Made by a program: the position numbers and the translations under genes. From assembly GCF_009664855.1 (NCBI RefSeq), contig NZ_CP045928.1, positions 558,001 to 622,000 on the forward strand: 64,000 nt of DNA, given 5' to 3'. The first letter of the stretch is position 1. Each line of letters starts with the position of its first letter. This document shows, piece by piece, positions 1 through 7,890 of this stretch. This stretch comes from Flavobacterium sp. SLB02. Its GTDB lineage: Bacteria; Bacteroidota; Bacteroidia; Flavobacteriales; Flavobacteriaceae. The notes beneath the pieces were generated by a model, which saw only the letters and a list, made by a program, of their open reading frames with translations, did no database searches and had not been told where the DNA came from.

Positions 1-184
1 TTTTAATGGTACGCCAAAATGCATTTTCGTAATGCGTTAAATCTTCAAAGAAATGAATGAATAAATGATGAAAGGTTTTTCGTGAATCTGTGTTTTCCTG
101 CCCACAGTTTGGGCAAAATTTTTGTTCTACAACGTGCCTGCAATTCAGACAGGTTTTGTCTTTTCTAATCGGACTGTGTGACAT
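1..184 (-). CDS. DUF3667-like protein, N-terminal part (gene runs off the window)
   Basis: The first 61 codons of a minus-strand gene are visible, starting at the ATG on 184-182 and running off the left edge. The visible residues begin MSHSPIRKDKTCLNCRHVV and hold a CxxC plus FCPNCGQ pair, a small zinc-ribbon, followed by an aromatic/His-rich stretch (FHHLFIHFFEDLTHYENAF). This matches the N-terminus of DUF3667 proteins, which are common in Flavobacteriaceae and have a zinc-ribbon followed by membrane helices. The function of the family is unknown. The membrane part lies outside the window. Confidence 0.75.
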   Translation of the reverse strand, partial: MSHSPIRKDKTCLNCRHVVEQKFCPNCGQENTDSRKTFHHLFIHFFEDLTHYENAFWRTIK

Positions 185-307
185 TGGTTATAAATTACTT
201 TGGTTTTGGTTGTTATTTTTTTGCCCACGGATTTTGCCGTTTAAACGGGTTTGAGCTGATTTTTTTGCCACGAATTCACAAATTAACACGAATTAATTTT
301 ATATAGT

Positions 308-337
308 CAGCGAAAATCAGCGAAAATCAGCGAAAAT
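308..337. repeat. Three tandem copies of CAGCGAAAAT
   Basis: Three perfect head-to-tail copies of the 10-mer CAGCGAAAAT lie in the 253-bp gap between the DUF3667 and hydrolase genes. They are followed by degenerate relatives (CTGTTGAAATCTGCG and so on). The surrounding gap also holds GCCACGAATT and AATCTGCG words that belong to dispersed repeat families seen elsewhere in the window. No gene is seen here. Confidence 0.8.
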
Positions 338-437
338 CTGTTGAAATCTGCGTTATCTGCGTGCTATTTTTTAGCCAAAAAATTTGAAAAATTATCTGCG
401 TAAATCAGTTTCAATCCGTGTCATCCGTGGGCTATAA

Positions 438-1211
438 TTATTTTTTTAATACTTCATTCAGGAAAAGTTGTAAATGCTCAAATGATCTTTTTGCTGCAAC
501 TGCATTGTATGCTGCGCCTTTTGAGTTGTCGTTTCCGGCTTCAGGATTAGTGAACGAGTGAACCGCATTGGCATAGTAAATCATTTGCCAATCGGCTTTT
601 GAGTCACGCATTTCTTGTTGAAAAGCAGTAATTTCTTCCTTAGACTCAAACGGATCATCGGCACCATGGCAAACTAAAACTTTTGTAGTAATAGGTTCAA
701 CCGGACGGGCTGCATCTTTGCCCAGGCCTCCGTGAAACGAAACAACGCCTTTTAGATTCAAATGTCCGCGGGCAGCTTCAAGAACTCCGGTTCCTCCAAA
801 ACAGTACCCAATAGCTACAATGTTATCAGCATTTGCTCCTGATTTTACTAATTCTTTTAGGGCTGAATCAATACGTTTTTGATAGATTTCGTAATTTTTT
901 TTGTAGTAACCGGCTTGTTTTCCGGCCTCGGCGGTATTTGTAGGATAGTTTCCTTCGCCGTAAATATCAGCGATAAAAACATTATAGCCAAGTTTAGATA
1001 AATTTTCGGCAATATCTTTAGACGCTTTATCGATTCCAAGCCAGGCCGGTAAAAGTAAAATACCCGGATTCTGGGTGCTTTTTTTAGCAGATTTTACAAA
1101 CAAACCGTTTAACGTCTGAGAACCGTCTGTATATTTTACGGGTTTTAATTGTGCATTTATAGTGTTAGAAAACAGTATAGTAGCAAATAAAAGAAATGCT
1201 GAGTTTTTCAT
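438..1211 (-). CDS. Exported dienelactone hydrolase family protein
   Basis: A 257-residue alpha/beta hydrolase. The N-terminus is a signal peptide (residues 1-20, ending NTINA before QLKP), so it is probably periplasmic. The nucleophile motif GYCFGG puts Cys at residue 137. The acid is in CHGADDPF (Asp185/186) and the histidine in NAVHSF (His218), giving the Cys-Asp-His triad of dienelactone hydrolases. That family hydrolyses lactone or ester substrates; the substrate here is unknown. It is monocistronic, with an unrelated Lrp regulator upstream. The start at 1211 is supported by the signal peptide beginning MKNS. Confidence 0.85.
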   Translation of the reverse strand: MKNSAFLLFATILFSNTINAQLKPVKYTDGSQTLNGLFVKSAKKSTQNPGILLLPAWLGIDKASKDIAENLSKLGYNVFIADIYGEGNYPTNTAEAGKQAGYYKKNYEIYQKRIDSALKELVKSGANADNIVAIGYCFGGTGVLEAARGHLNLKGVVSFHGGLGKDAARPVEPITTKVLVCHGADDPFESKEEITAFQQEMRDSKADWQMIYYANAVHSFTNPEAGNDNSKGAAYNAVAAKRSFEHLQLFLNEVLKK

Positions 1212-1333
1212 AGTGGTACAATTTTAAACAAATATCAGAAATATTATGTTACAAAAATATACCAGTAGTTATTTCTTATGAGGTTTTTGCAGGATGATTT
1301 CTAAGATAAAATCCATTGGTCAGAATGGTTTTA

Positions 1334-1786
1334 TTACAATGTAATATTACGTTTAAAAGCGCATCCCAATTCAATAATAGAATCGGTTTTGGCGATACCT
1401 GGAATACTGTCGATTTTTTCGTAAAGAATTCTTCGCATGTGTTCATGATTGGTCGCAATAATCTTAATGTAAAGCGTGAAAGAACCGGTTACATAATAAC
1501 ATTCGGTAATTTCAGGAATATCTTTTAATGCTTCGATAATTCGATCTGAATCCGAATCTTTATTTAAGGTAATTCCGGTGAAAGAAGCCCAGTCATAACC
1601 AATTTTCTTTTCCTGAATAATGGGTTTTATACCGCTAATAACACCTTGCTCGATCATTCGATTAATACGCTGATGCACCATAGTGTTTGATATCTTTAAA
1701 TTAGCAGCAATTGCAGAAAACGCCATTCGGCCATCTTTTTCTAATTCCTTGATGATGCTAATATCAAATTCGTCTAATATATCCAT
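1334..1786 (-). CDS. Lrp/AsnC family transcriptional regulator
   Basis: A 150-residue protein with the family's usual architecture. An N-terminal winged helix-turn-helix covers about residues 5-55 (DEFDISIIKELEKDGR, then NTMVHQRINRMIEQGVI). A C-terminal RAM ligand-binding domain covers about residues 65-145 (ITECYYVTGSFTLYIKI). Lrp/AsnC proteins sense amino acids and control their metabolism. The gene is divergent from ornithine aminotransferase across a 414-bp intergenic region, so control of rocD is likely but inferred. The intergenic region carries a long inverted repeat, described separately. Confidence 0.9.
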   Translation of the reverse strand: MDILDEFDISIIKELEKDGRMAFSAIAANLKISNTMVHQRINRMIEQGVISGIKPIIQEKKIGYDWASFTGITLNKDSDSDRIIEALKDIPEITECYYVTGSFTLYIKIIATNHEHMRRILYEKIDSIPGIAKTDSIIELGCAFKRNITL

Positions 1787-1837
1787 TATTTTAAATTGAG
1801 TTATTGTCTGTTTTTTATTCTTAATTATTGAATTGTA

Positions 1838-1980
1838 TGTAGTCCCTAATTGGACAAAAAATCTATTCGGAATTGTTTGTTTTCTAACAATATTTAATAT
1901 CTAGGAGATTATTCCGCTAGGAATAAAATGTTGGTAGAAAAAAAATAGTACCTCATTGAAATGTCCTGTTAGGGACTACA
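1838..1980. repeat. 143-bp inverted-repeat segment between lrp and rocD
   Basis: Two 18-bp arms match in 16 of 18 positions as inverted repeats: TGTAGTCCCTAATTGGAC at 1838-1855 and GTCCTGTTAGGGACTACA at 1963-1980. They enclose 107 bp with no ORF but with smaller palindromic words (ATTCCGCTAGGAAT, CTATTCGGAAT). It may be a miniature inverted-repeat element or a large hairpin or operator in the divergent promoter. No clear target-site duplication was seen. Confidence 0.6.
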
Positions 1981-2172
1981 CTACATTCTGAAAATAGCAA
2001 TATTTTTCCAATTCATAAAAGTAATTATTTTTTTCAATAAACAAGAGAAAACTCTTTGTAAAGACAAGTCTATTTGATTTTTTTAAGGTTTAAAAATATT
2101 ATTTTTGACTTTATAATTAGGTTTTTAAAGTCAAAATTGTAATTTTAGCACCCGTTAATGGATAAAATTTAA

Positions 2173-2180
2173 TACTTTTG
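2173..2180 (+). promoter_or_regulatory. -7 promoter element of rocD
   Basis: TACTTTTG matches the Bacteroidota -7 consensus TAnnTTTG and lies 20 bp before the rocD ATG. A clear -33 element was not seen. Confidence 0.5.
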
Positions 2181-2200
2181 CACTTTAAAAGAAATTAATC

Positions 2201-3454
2201 ATGATACAAACTGATAAATCAATTTCATCAAAATCAGAAGTTTTGATAGAAAAAGAAAATAAATATGGAGCTCATAATTACCATCCACTTCCTGTGGTGT
2301 TAGAAAGAGGAGAAGGTGTATACGTTTGGGATGTTGACGGAAAAAAATATTATGATTTTTTATCGGCTTATTCTGCGGTAAATCAAGGACATTGCCATCC
2401 TAAAATTGTAAAAGCAATGGTAGATCAGGCACAAAAGCTTACTTTGACTTCTCGTGCTTTTTACAACGATAAATTAGGAGATTACGAAGAGTTTGTAACG
2501 AAGTATTTTGGTTTTGATAAAGTTTTACCCATGAATACTGGGGCAGAAGCTGTTGAAACTGCCCTTAAAGTTTGTAGAAAATGGGCTTATGAAGTAAAAG
2601 GTATTGCGGAGAATCAGGCTCAGGTTATTGTTTGTGAGAATAATTTTCACGGAAGAACTACGACTATCATTTCATTTTCTAATGATGAAGGGGCTCGTAA
2701 AAATTTCGGACCATTTACTGAAGGATTTATAAAAATTGAATATGACAATCTTGAAGCTCTTGAAAAAGCTTTGGAATCGTCAAAAAATATAGCAGGATTT
2801 TTGGTTGAGCCAATTCAGGGCGAAGCTGGAGTTTATGTACCATCTGAAGGATATTTATCGAAAGCAAAAGCATTGTGTGAGAAACATAATGTTTTGTTTA
2901 TTGCCGATGAAGTTCAGACCGGAATTGCACGTACTGGAAAATTATTAGCCGTACATCATGAAAATGTTCAACCTGATATTTTAATTTTAGGTAAAGCCAT
3001 TTCTGGTGGAGTTTATCCGGTTTCGGCTGTTTTAGCAAACAACGAAATCATGAATGTGATCAGACCAGGACAACACGGATCGACTTTTGGCGGTAATCCT
3101 GTTGCTGCGGCTGTTGCTATTGCAGCACTTGAAGTGATTAAAGAAGAAAATCTGGCTGAAAATGCAGAACGTTTAGGAATTATTCTAAGAAAAGGTTTAA
3201 ACGAGATTGCAGAAAGAAATAACTTAATCACACTAGTTCGTGGAAAAGGTTTACTGAATGCCATTGTAATTAATTGTGGTGAAGACTCAGATTTAGCCTG
3301 GGAGATTTGCTTAAAATTCAGAGATAATGGATTATTAGCAAAACCAACCCACGGGAATAAAATTAGATTAGCACCGCCATTGGTGATGACCGAAACTCAA
3401 ATTCAGGAATGCCTTGAAATTATCGAGAAATCACTTAACGATTTTAGAGACTAA
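2201..3454 (+). CDS. rocD: Ornithine aminotransferase
   Basis: A 417-residue class-III PLP aminotransferase of normal length for ornithine-oxo-acid transaminase. It converts ornithine and 2-oxoglutarate to glutamate-5-semialdehyde and glutamate in the cytoplasm. Visible features are the substrate region ([13 protein letters not shown]), PLP-phosphate contacts ([10 protein letters not shown]), FHGRT, the cofactor aspartate in [14 protein letters not shown] and the Schiff-base lysine in [10 protein letters not shown]. These motifs distinguish OAT from acetylornithine aminotransferase fairly well. The gene is divergent from the Lrp-type regulator and ends in a terminator hairpin. Confidence 0.93.
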   Translation: MIQTDKSISSKSEVLIEKENKYGAHNYHPLPVVLERGEGVYVWDVDGKKYYDFLSAYSAVNQGHCHPKIVKAMVDQAQKLTLTSRAFYNDKLGDYEEFVTKYFGFDKVLPMNTGAEAVETALKVCRKWAYEVKGIAENQAQVIVCENNFHGRTTTIISFSNDEGARKNFGPFTEGFIKIEYDNLEALEKALESSKNIAGFLVEPIQGEAGVYVPSEGYLSKAKALCEKHNVLFIADEVQTGIARTGKLLAVHHENVQPDILILGKAISGGVYPVSAVLANNEIMNVIRPGQHGSTFGGNPVAAAVAIAALEVIKEENLAENAERLGIILRKGLNEIAERNNLITLVRGKGLLNAIVINCGEDSDLAWEICLKFRDNGLLAKPTHGNKIRLAPPLVMTETQIQECLEIIEKSLNDFRD

Positions 3455-3478
3455 AATATCGATTAAATAATTCAAACT

Positions 3479-3511
3479 AAAAAAGCTGTTCAGAGATGAG
3501 CAGCTTTTTTG
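3479..3511 (+). terminator. Intrinsic terminator after rocD
   Basis: A stem GCTGTTC / GAGCAGC, extended by A and T runs on either side and followed by TTTTTT, lies 25 bp after the rocD stop. It could also work in the opposite direction because of the A run. Confidence 0.75.
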
Positions 3512-3521
3512 TTAAGTCATA

Positions 3522-3550
3522 GTCTCAGTTAAGAAACTGAAAACTGAGAC
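3522..3550. repeat. Small hairpin GTCTCAGTT / AACTGAGAC
   Basis: A perfect 9-bp inverted repeat with an 11-nt spacer lies in the 316-bp gap between rocD and the DUF1810 gene. There is no T tract. Function unknown; apart from this and the rocD terminator I see nothing in the gap. Confidence 0.5.
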
Positions 3551-3770
3551 CGAACACTCAGACTGAAAACTATTCTTCACACCATGATATAAATTATATA
3601 ACAAAGCAGATGAATTGTATAATCTTTTTAAGCGACTTGAGAAGTAGTTTTGAATGTCTTTCAAACGAAATTAAAAACGGACTTAAAAAGAGGTCACTTA
3701 ATCTTAATTGAAAGACACAAGAAAGAACCAAAACGGTCTTACTAACTTTTATAAATACAATTCTATTATA

Positions 3771-4235
3771 ATGGCTTACTCAAATAATGATATAACACGT
3801 TTTTTAGATGCGCAGAATAAACTTTATTTAACCGCTCTTGCCGAAATGAAAAAAGGGAAAAAAGAAACACACTGGATGTGGTTTATTTTTCCACAAATAC
3901 AAGGACTAGGGACAAGTAATATTTCAAAATATTATGCCATTTTCGATCTTAAGGAAGCGAAAGAGTTCCTAGATCATCCCATTTTAGCAAAACATCTTAT
4001 AGAAATTTCAGCGCTATTATTAACATTTAAGAGAAAATCTGCCGAAGGTATTTTAGGAGATTTAGGTGCCCGTAAATTATGTTCATCGATGACACTTTTT
4101 TCTCAGGTAGAAGGTGCTCATCCTATATTTCAGGAAGTTCTAGATACATTTTTTTTAGGATATTCAGATCAGCTTACTTTATCAATCATAGATTCACAAG
4201 TAGTAATGTCGCCAGCTGTTGAAGCATTAATATAA
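3771..4235 (+). CDS. DUF1810 family protein
   Basis: A 154-residue protein when started at the ATG on 3771 (MAYSNNDITRFLDAQ). An upstream in-frame TTG at 3708 would add 21 residues that do not resemble the family, so the ATG is preferred. The family signature is visible: HWMWFIFPQIQGLG, then a helical DHPILAKHLIEIS region and GDLGARKLCSSMTLF. DUF1810 proteins are small cytoplasmic proteins of unknown function. The gene is monocistronic and ends in a good terminator. Confidence 0.85.
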   Translation: MAYSNNDITRFLDAQNKLYLTALAEMKKGKKETHWMWFIFPQIQGLGTSNISKYYAIFDLKEAKEFLDHPILAKHLIEISALLLTFKRKSAEGILGDLGARKLCSSMTLFSQVEGAHPIFQEVLDTFFLGYSDQLTLSIIDSQVVMSPAVEALI

Positions 4236-4258
4236 ATTACGCTCAAACGTAAAAAAAA

Positions 4259-4293
4259 GAAAACCATTCCCCTTTAAGCGGAATGGTTTTTTG
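4259..4293 (+). terminator. Intrinsic terminator after DUF1810 gene
   Basis: A perfect 10-bp stem, AAACCATTCC (4261-4270) and GGAATGGTTT (4280-4289), is followed by a T run. It starts 25 bp after the stop codon. Confidence 0.85.
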
Positions 4294-4341
4294 TTTGTGG
4301 AAGGTTTTTTTAGCCACAAATTTCACAAATTTTCACAAATA

Positions 4342-4420
4342 TTTAAACACCTATCTATGTGTGTTTTAAATAAGCGATATGTCTTTTTAAAGTTAAAAAT
4401 TCTATGTTTCCATGTGCTAA
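4342..4420. repeat. Dispersed 'ACACATAGAAACATAG' repeat, degenerate copy
   Basis: A degenerate copy (TTTAAACACCTATCTATGTGTG ... CTATGTTTCCATGTGCTAAAA) of the family seen better at 48405-48548 and 59144-59332. Just upstream, 4311-4341 carries GCCACAAATTTCACAAATT, a word of a second repeat family (29614-29700). Confidence 0.55.
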
Positions 4421-4435
4421 AATAATTACTGCCAA

Positions 4436-6082
4436 TTACTTTTTCAATGCTGCACCGCCAGGCATAACTTCCGTTTTTAATTTGAATTTACTGTATTCAA
4501 CCACTCCGGTTTTATCTGCCCAATCAAAATAAGCAGCCGAAAGTTGGTTTACAATTCCCGGATTTTGTTGTGCCACATTGGTGGTTTCGCCGCGATCGGT
4601 TTCGATGTTATAAAGTTCCCATTCGTAAGACGGGTAAGTCGAAACCAATTTCCATTTGCCATCTCTTACGGCCCTGTTTCCGGCTCTTTCCCAAAACAAT
4701 GGTGCGCCTCTATCGACCTGCGAAACATTATTAAATAAAACAGGCAACAAACTGCTTCCAACCAAAGGGGTTGTCGTCACACCATTATATTGTTTTGGAT
4801 ATTCTATTCCGGCCAATTCATAAAAAGTAGGGGCAAGGTCAATAATATGTCCCGTTCCTTTATCGATTCGGCCTGCTTTTATTTTTGATGGAAACCACGC
4901 TATGAAAGGAGAACTGAATCCGCCTTCGTGCATGTTATTTTTATATTGCTGTAACGGAGTATTCGACAAATACGCCCAGTTTTGTTCCTGATAATCAAAT
5001 GATCCTGAGGTTCCAACTGGTCCATCATTTCGAACCAAACCTCTTCCTAACGGATTATAGGTATTGAAACCGCCTTGCGCTCCATTATCTGAAATGAAAA
5101 TAATCAGCGTGTTTTTATCTTTTTTCAACGCTTTTAATTTCTCCAGAACTTTCCCCACATTCTGATCCATATTATCGACCATGGCAGCGTAAACTTCCAT
5201 TTTGGCTTTCCAGAATTGTTTTTCGTCGTAGGTTAGTTTGCTCCATTCCGGCACTTCAGGATCTCTTGGAGAAACAGTTTGATTGACGGGTAAAATACCG
5301 TTAGCCTTTAATTTCTGGATTCTTTTTTCTCTTAAAATATCCCAGCCCTCGTCAAATTTTCCTCTGTATTTGGCAATGTCAACAGGTTTTGCCTGCAATG
5401 GCCAATGGGGAGCGGTGAAAGCCAAATACAAAAAGAACGGTTTGTTTTCTTTGTTTTGCTCGTCTAAAAAAGCCACAGCATTATTCCCGATTTCATCTGT
5501 AAAATAATACGAATCATCTTTGGGATGTAATTCTTCATTATTACGAATCAGTTTTACCGGATAAGGCGTTTTCCCGAAAGGCAAAGGTTTGGTGTCAAAA
5601 TAGTTGGATGCTCCTTTCAGGATTCCGTAAAATTTATCAAAACCTCTCTGGTTCGGCCATTGCGCCTGATCTTCAGAGCCTACGTGCCATTTTCCGGAAA
5701 GCAAAGTGCTGTAACCGCCCGAACGGAAAACTTCCCCCAATGTCAAAGATTCTTTGTTTAAATAACCCTGATATGCCGGTAATCCTAAATTCACATCAAA
5801 AAATCCCATTCCGGCTTTGTGCTGATATTGTCCTGTAAGCAAAGAGCCGCGGGTTGGCGCACAAATCGAATTATTGTAAAATTCGCGTAAGCGTAAACCT
5901 TCACTGGCTAATTTATCAAGATTAGGTGTTTTAATTTCTGATCCATAATTCCCTAAATCAGAATAGCCCATATCATCGACCATTATTAAAATGATATTGG
6001 GTTTATCTGAAGTTGTTTTGTTTTGTGCATTTAAAGCCACTACAGAGAGTAGAAGGTTTAGCATAATAATTGTTTTTTTCAT
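4436..6082 (-). CDS. Arylsulfatase-type sulfatase (periplasmic)
   Basis: A 548-residue type-I sulfatase with a signal peptide (residues 1-19, ending NA before QNKT). The metal-binding pair is in ILIMVDDMGYSD (Asp36/Asp37). The formylglycine motif CAPTR starts at Cys74 and is followed by GSLLTG. Cys-type sulfatases need conversion of this Cys to formylglycine by FGE or an anaerobic maturase; neither gene is in the window. Other conserved pieces are GKWHVG, APHWP and FISDNGAQGG. The likely role is to release sulfate from organic sulfate esters in the periplasm. It is the last gene of the minus-strand organosulfate cluster, 335 bp after the YeiH exporter, and may have its own promoter. Confidence 0.9.
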   Translation of the reverse strand: MKKTIIMLNLLLSVVALNAQNKTTSDKPNIILIMVDDMGYSDLGNYGSEIKTPNLDKLASEGLRLREFYNNSICAPTRGSLLTGQYQHKAGMGFFDVNLGLPAYQGYLNKESLTLGEVFRSGGYSTLLSGKWHVGSEDQAQWPNQRGFDKFYGILKGASNYFDTKPLPFGKTPYPVKLIRNNEELHPKDDSYYFTDEIGNNAVAFLDEQNKENKPFFLYLAFTAPHWPLQAKPVDIAKYRGKFDEGWDILREKRIQKLKANGILPVNQTVSPRDPEVPEWSKLTYDEKQFWKAKMEVYAAMVDNMDQNVGKVLEKLKALKKDKNTLIIFISDNGAQGGFNTYNPLGRGLVRNDGPVGTSGSFDYQEQNWAYLSNTPLQQYKNNMHEGGFSSPFIAWFPSKIKAGRIDKGTGHIIDLAPTFYELAGIEYPKQYNGVTTTPLVGSSLLPVLFNNVSQVDRGAPLFWERAGNRAVRDGKWKLVSTYPSYEWELYNIETDRGETTNVAQQNPGIVNQLSAAYFDWADKTGVVEYSKFKLKTEVMPGGAALKK

Positions 6083-6160
6083 TATTGTTGATATTTTAAT
6101 TTATTTTAAATTGTGGGAGTTTATTGAGTTTAACTTTGACAAAGTTTTATTTGCATTTTT

Positions 6161-6260
6161 GTCATCCTGAGAAACGAGGGATCACACTAGAAACTTTGCA
6201 AAGAAATGGCGACAATCTTTGTCAAGCTACTTGCGAAGATCCCTCGTTCCTCGGAATGAC
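6161..6260. repeat. 100-bp palindromic repeat, GTCATTTCGA family
   Basis: The ends GTCATCCTGAGAAACGAGG and CCTCGTTCCTCGGAATGAC form a long imperfect inverted repeat with CAATCTTTGTCAAGCTACTTG inside. A second complete copy is at 32111-32208, a half copy at 14550-14598 and a relative at 53382-53461. It occupies the gap between the last sulfatase and the YeiH gene. Confidence 0.8.
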
Positions 6261-6340
6261 AAGCTTGTGGTTACTTTTGTCGAACATCATTGCCTTTAAC
6301 TTTGTCAAATTTCTCGAGATTACTATGCTGTTTTACATTT

Positions 6341-6417
6341 TGCATAGCTATGCTTTTTATTAAAGTGAAACGACTTTTAAACCTTTCAAAAAGCTTTGTT
6401 TCTATGTGTTTAAAAAA
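6341..6417. repeat. Right half of the 'CTATGTTTCTATGTGTTT' repeat
   Basis: AAAGTGAAACGACTTTTAAA followed by TTTGTTTCTATGTGTTTAAA matches the right half of the repeat at 48405-48548. It directly abuts the stop of the YeiH gene. Confidence 0.65.
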
Positions 6418-7680
6418 TTATTTACCAAACAGTAAAAAAGCAATAATCAGCGTAATAATCACATTGAATAATTGTGCGATTAAAAACGCATACAAAGGTT
6501 TTCGGCTATTATTACTCAACAAATCTTTAAAATTCGTTTCAAGACCAATACTCGTAAAAGCCAGAGCAAACCAAATGCTTTGTAAATTTTTCAAACTGTC
6601 TTTTACGCCATCTCTAACTTCAGCAGTAAGCAGGAAAGAGAAGAGCAATGAAGCGGCAATAAACCCAATAACAAACTTTGGAAAACGTTCCCAAATAAGA
6701 CTTAAAGTGGGTTTTGATTCTTTGGCTTCCGCCGAATTGTTGTGTGTATATGTCCAATAAACCGATATGGCAAAAGCGGCAATTCCTAACAATACATTTT
6801 GAGAGAATTTTACAATCGTGCTAATCTTCAAAGCGGTTTCTCCAACCAAAGAACCAGAAGCTACAACGGCGCCTGATGTATCGATACTTCCGCCCAACCA
6901 GGCTCCGGTAACTTCTTCGGGAAAATTGAAATATTTAGCAATTATCGGCATGAAAATCATCATCGGGATTGCGGTTACCAAAACAATCGAAATGACATAA
7001 GACAATTTTTTTGAATCGCCTTTAATAGCACCCGAAGTCGCAATTGCAGCAGAAACTCCACAAATAGAAACCGCACTCGAAATCATCATCGTCAATTCGT
7101 CATCGACTTTTAGCTTTTTGCACAACCAAAAAGCAAAATACCAAACGGATAAAACGACAACCAAAGCCTGAATTAATCCTAAAGAACCGGCTTTTAGAAT
7201 ATCTGAAAAAATCACGCTGGTTCCCAATAAAACCAATCCAATTTTGACAAATACTTCTGTAGAAAGTGACGATCGAAACCAATCCGGAAGTTTAAAGAAA
7301 TTCCCAATCGCTAAACCAATTGCTAAACTGAAAATTACAGCTTCGAGATTCAGTTCTTTTACTTCGGTATTTCCGGCAATGATTAAGGCGAGAACAGTCA
7401 GGATGTAAACAACCGGAAAACCTAGTGAAAAGTTTTTTACCGATTTACCAATTAAAAAAGCACCTAAAGTTCCGATAGAAATAAGGTATAAAAATTGTAA
7501 TCCCAGGATTTTTAAATTTTCAAGATCGAATACATCCTGGAATAAATCGATTCCGGTGGACCATTTGAAAACGGGAACTTCGGGAAGAAAAACAAAAAGA
7601 GAAATCCCGATGATTATAAATCCGAGAATTACGACGGTCCAGTCTTCGTGAATGTTGAATGTTTTGGTTGGGGCTGACAT
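6418..7680 (-). CDS. YeiH/UPF0324 family putative sulfate exporter
   Basis: A 420-residue integral membrane protein with about ten hydrophobic helices. Family-typical segments are AVIFSLAIGLAIGN, MMISSAVSICGVSAAIATSGAIKGD and GAWLGGSIDTSGAVVASGSLVG. The family is annotated as a putative sulfate exporter, although direct biochemical proof is thin. Its place between two sulfatase genes on the same strand fits export of sulfate or sulfite produced when organosulfates are consumed. The function is inferred from family annotation and context. Confidence 0.85.
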   Translation of the reverse strand: MSAPTKTFNIHEDWTVVILGFIIIGISLFVFLPEVPVFKWSTGIDLFQDVFDLENLKILGLQFLYLISIGTLGAFLIGKSVKNFSLGFPVVYILTVLALIIAGNTEVKELNLEAVIFSLAIGLAIGNFFKLPDWFRSSLSTEVFVKIGLVLLGTSVIFSDILKAGSLGLIQALVVVLSVWYFAFWLCKKLKVDDELTMMISSAVSICGVSAAIATSGAIKGDSKKLSYVISIVLVTAIPMMIFMPIIAKYFNFPEEVTGAWLGGSIDTSGAVVASGSLVGETALKISTIVKFSQNVLLGIAAFAISVYWTYTHNNSAEAKESKPTLSLIWERFPKFVIGFIAASLLFSFLLTAEVRDGVKDSLKNLQSIWFALAFTSIGLETNFKDLLSNNSRKPLYAFLIAQLFNVIITLIIAFLLFGK

Positions 7681-7693
7681 TGTATTATTTTAT

Positions 7694-7882
7694 TATCCTA
7701 ACAGGTTTTCAAAACCTGTTATGTATTTATTGGCTGAGTTTTTAATTTTTTTGAATAACCTTATGCTTTAGCTGGAGGTTATTATTTTGTAATTGACATT
7801 GGCTTTAGCCGAATTTTTTATTTGGCTATTATTATACTTTGAACCTAAATACCTAATAGGTTTTAAAAACCTGTTAGGATAT
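7694..7882. repeat. Inverted-repeat element with AACAGGTTTT ends
   Basis: CCTAACAGGTTTTCAAAACC at the left and CCTAATAGGTTTTAAAAACC TGTTAGG at the right are each palindromic and inverted to one another. They enclose about 135 bp with a GGCTTTAGCCGAA word. The element fills the 210-bp gap between the sulfatase at 7891 and YeiH. Relatives are at 9578-9682 and 15255-15292. Confidence 0.7.
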
Positions 7883-7890
7883 GAGAAGGA

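Noticed and set aside
308..337. Possible CRISPR-like or iteron array
   Set aside because: The three 10-mers are directly adjacent without spacers and only 30 bp long, and no cas or rep gene is nearby.
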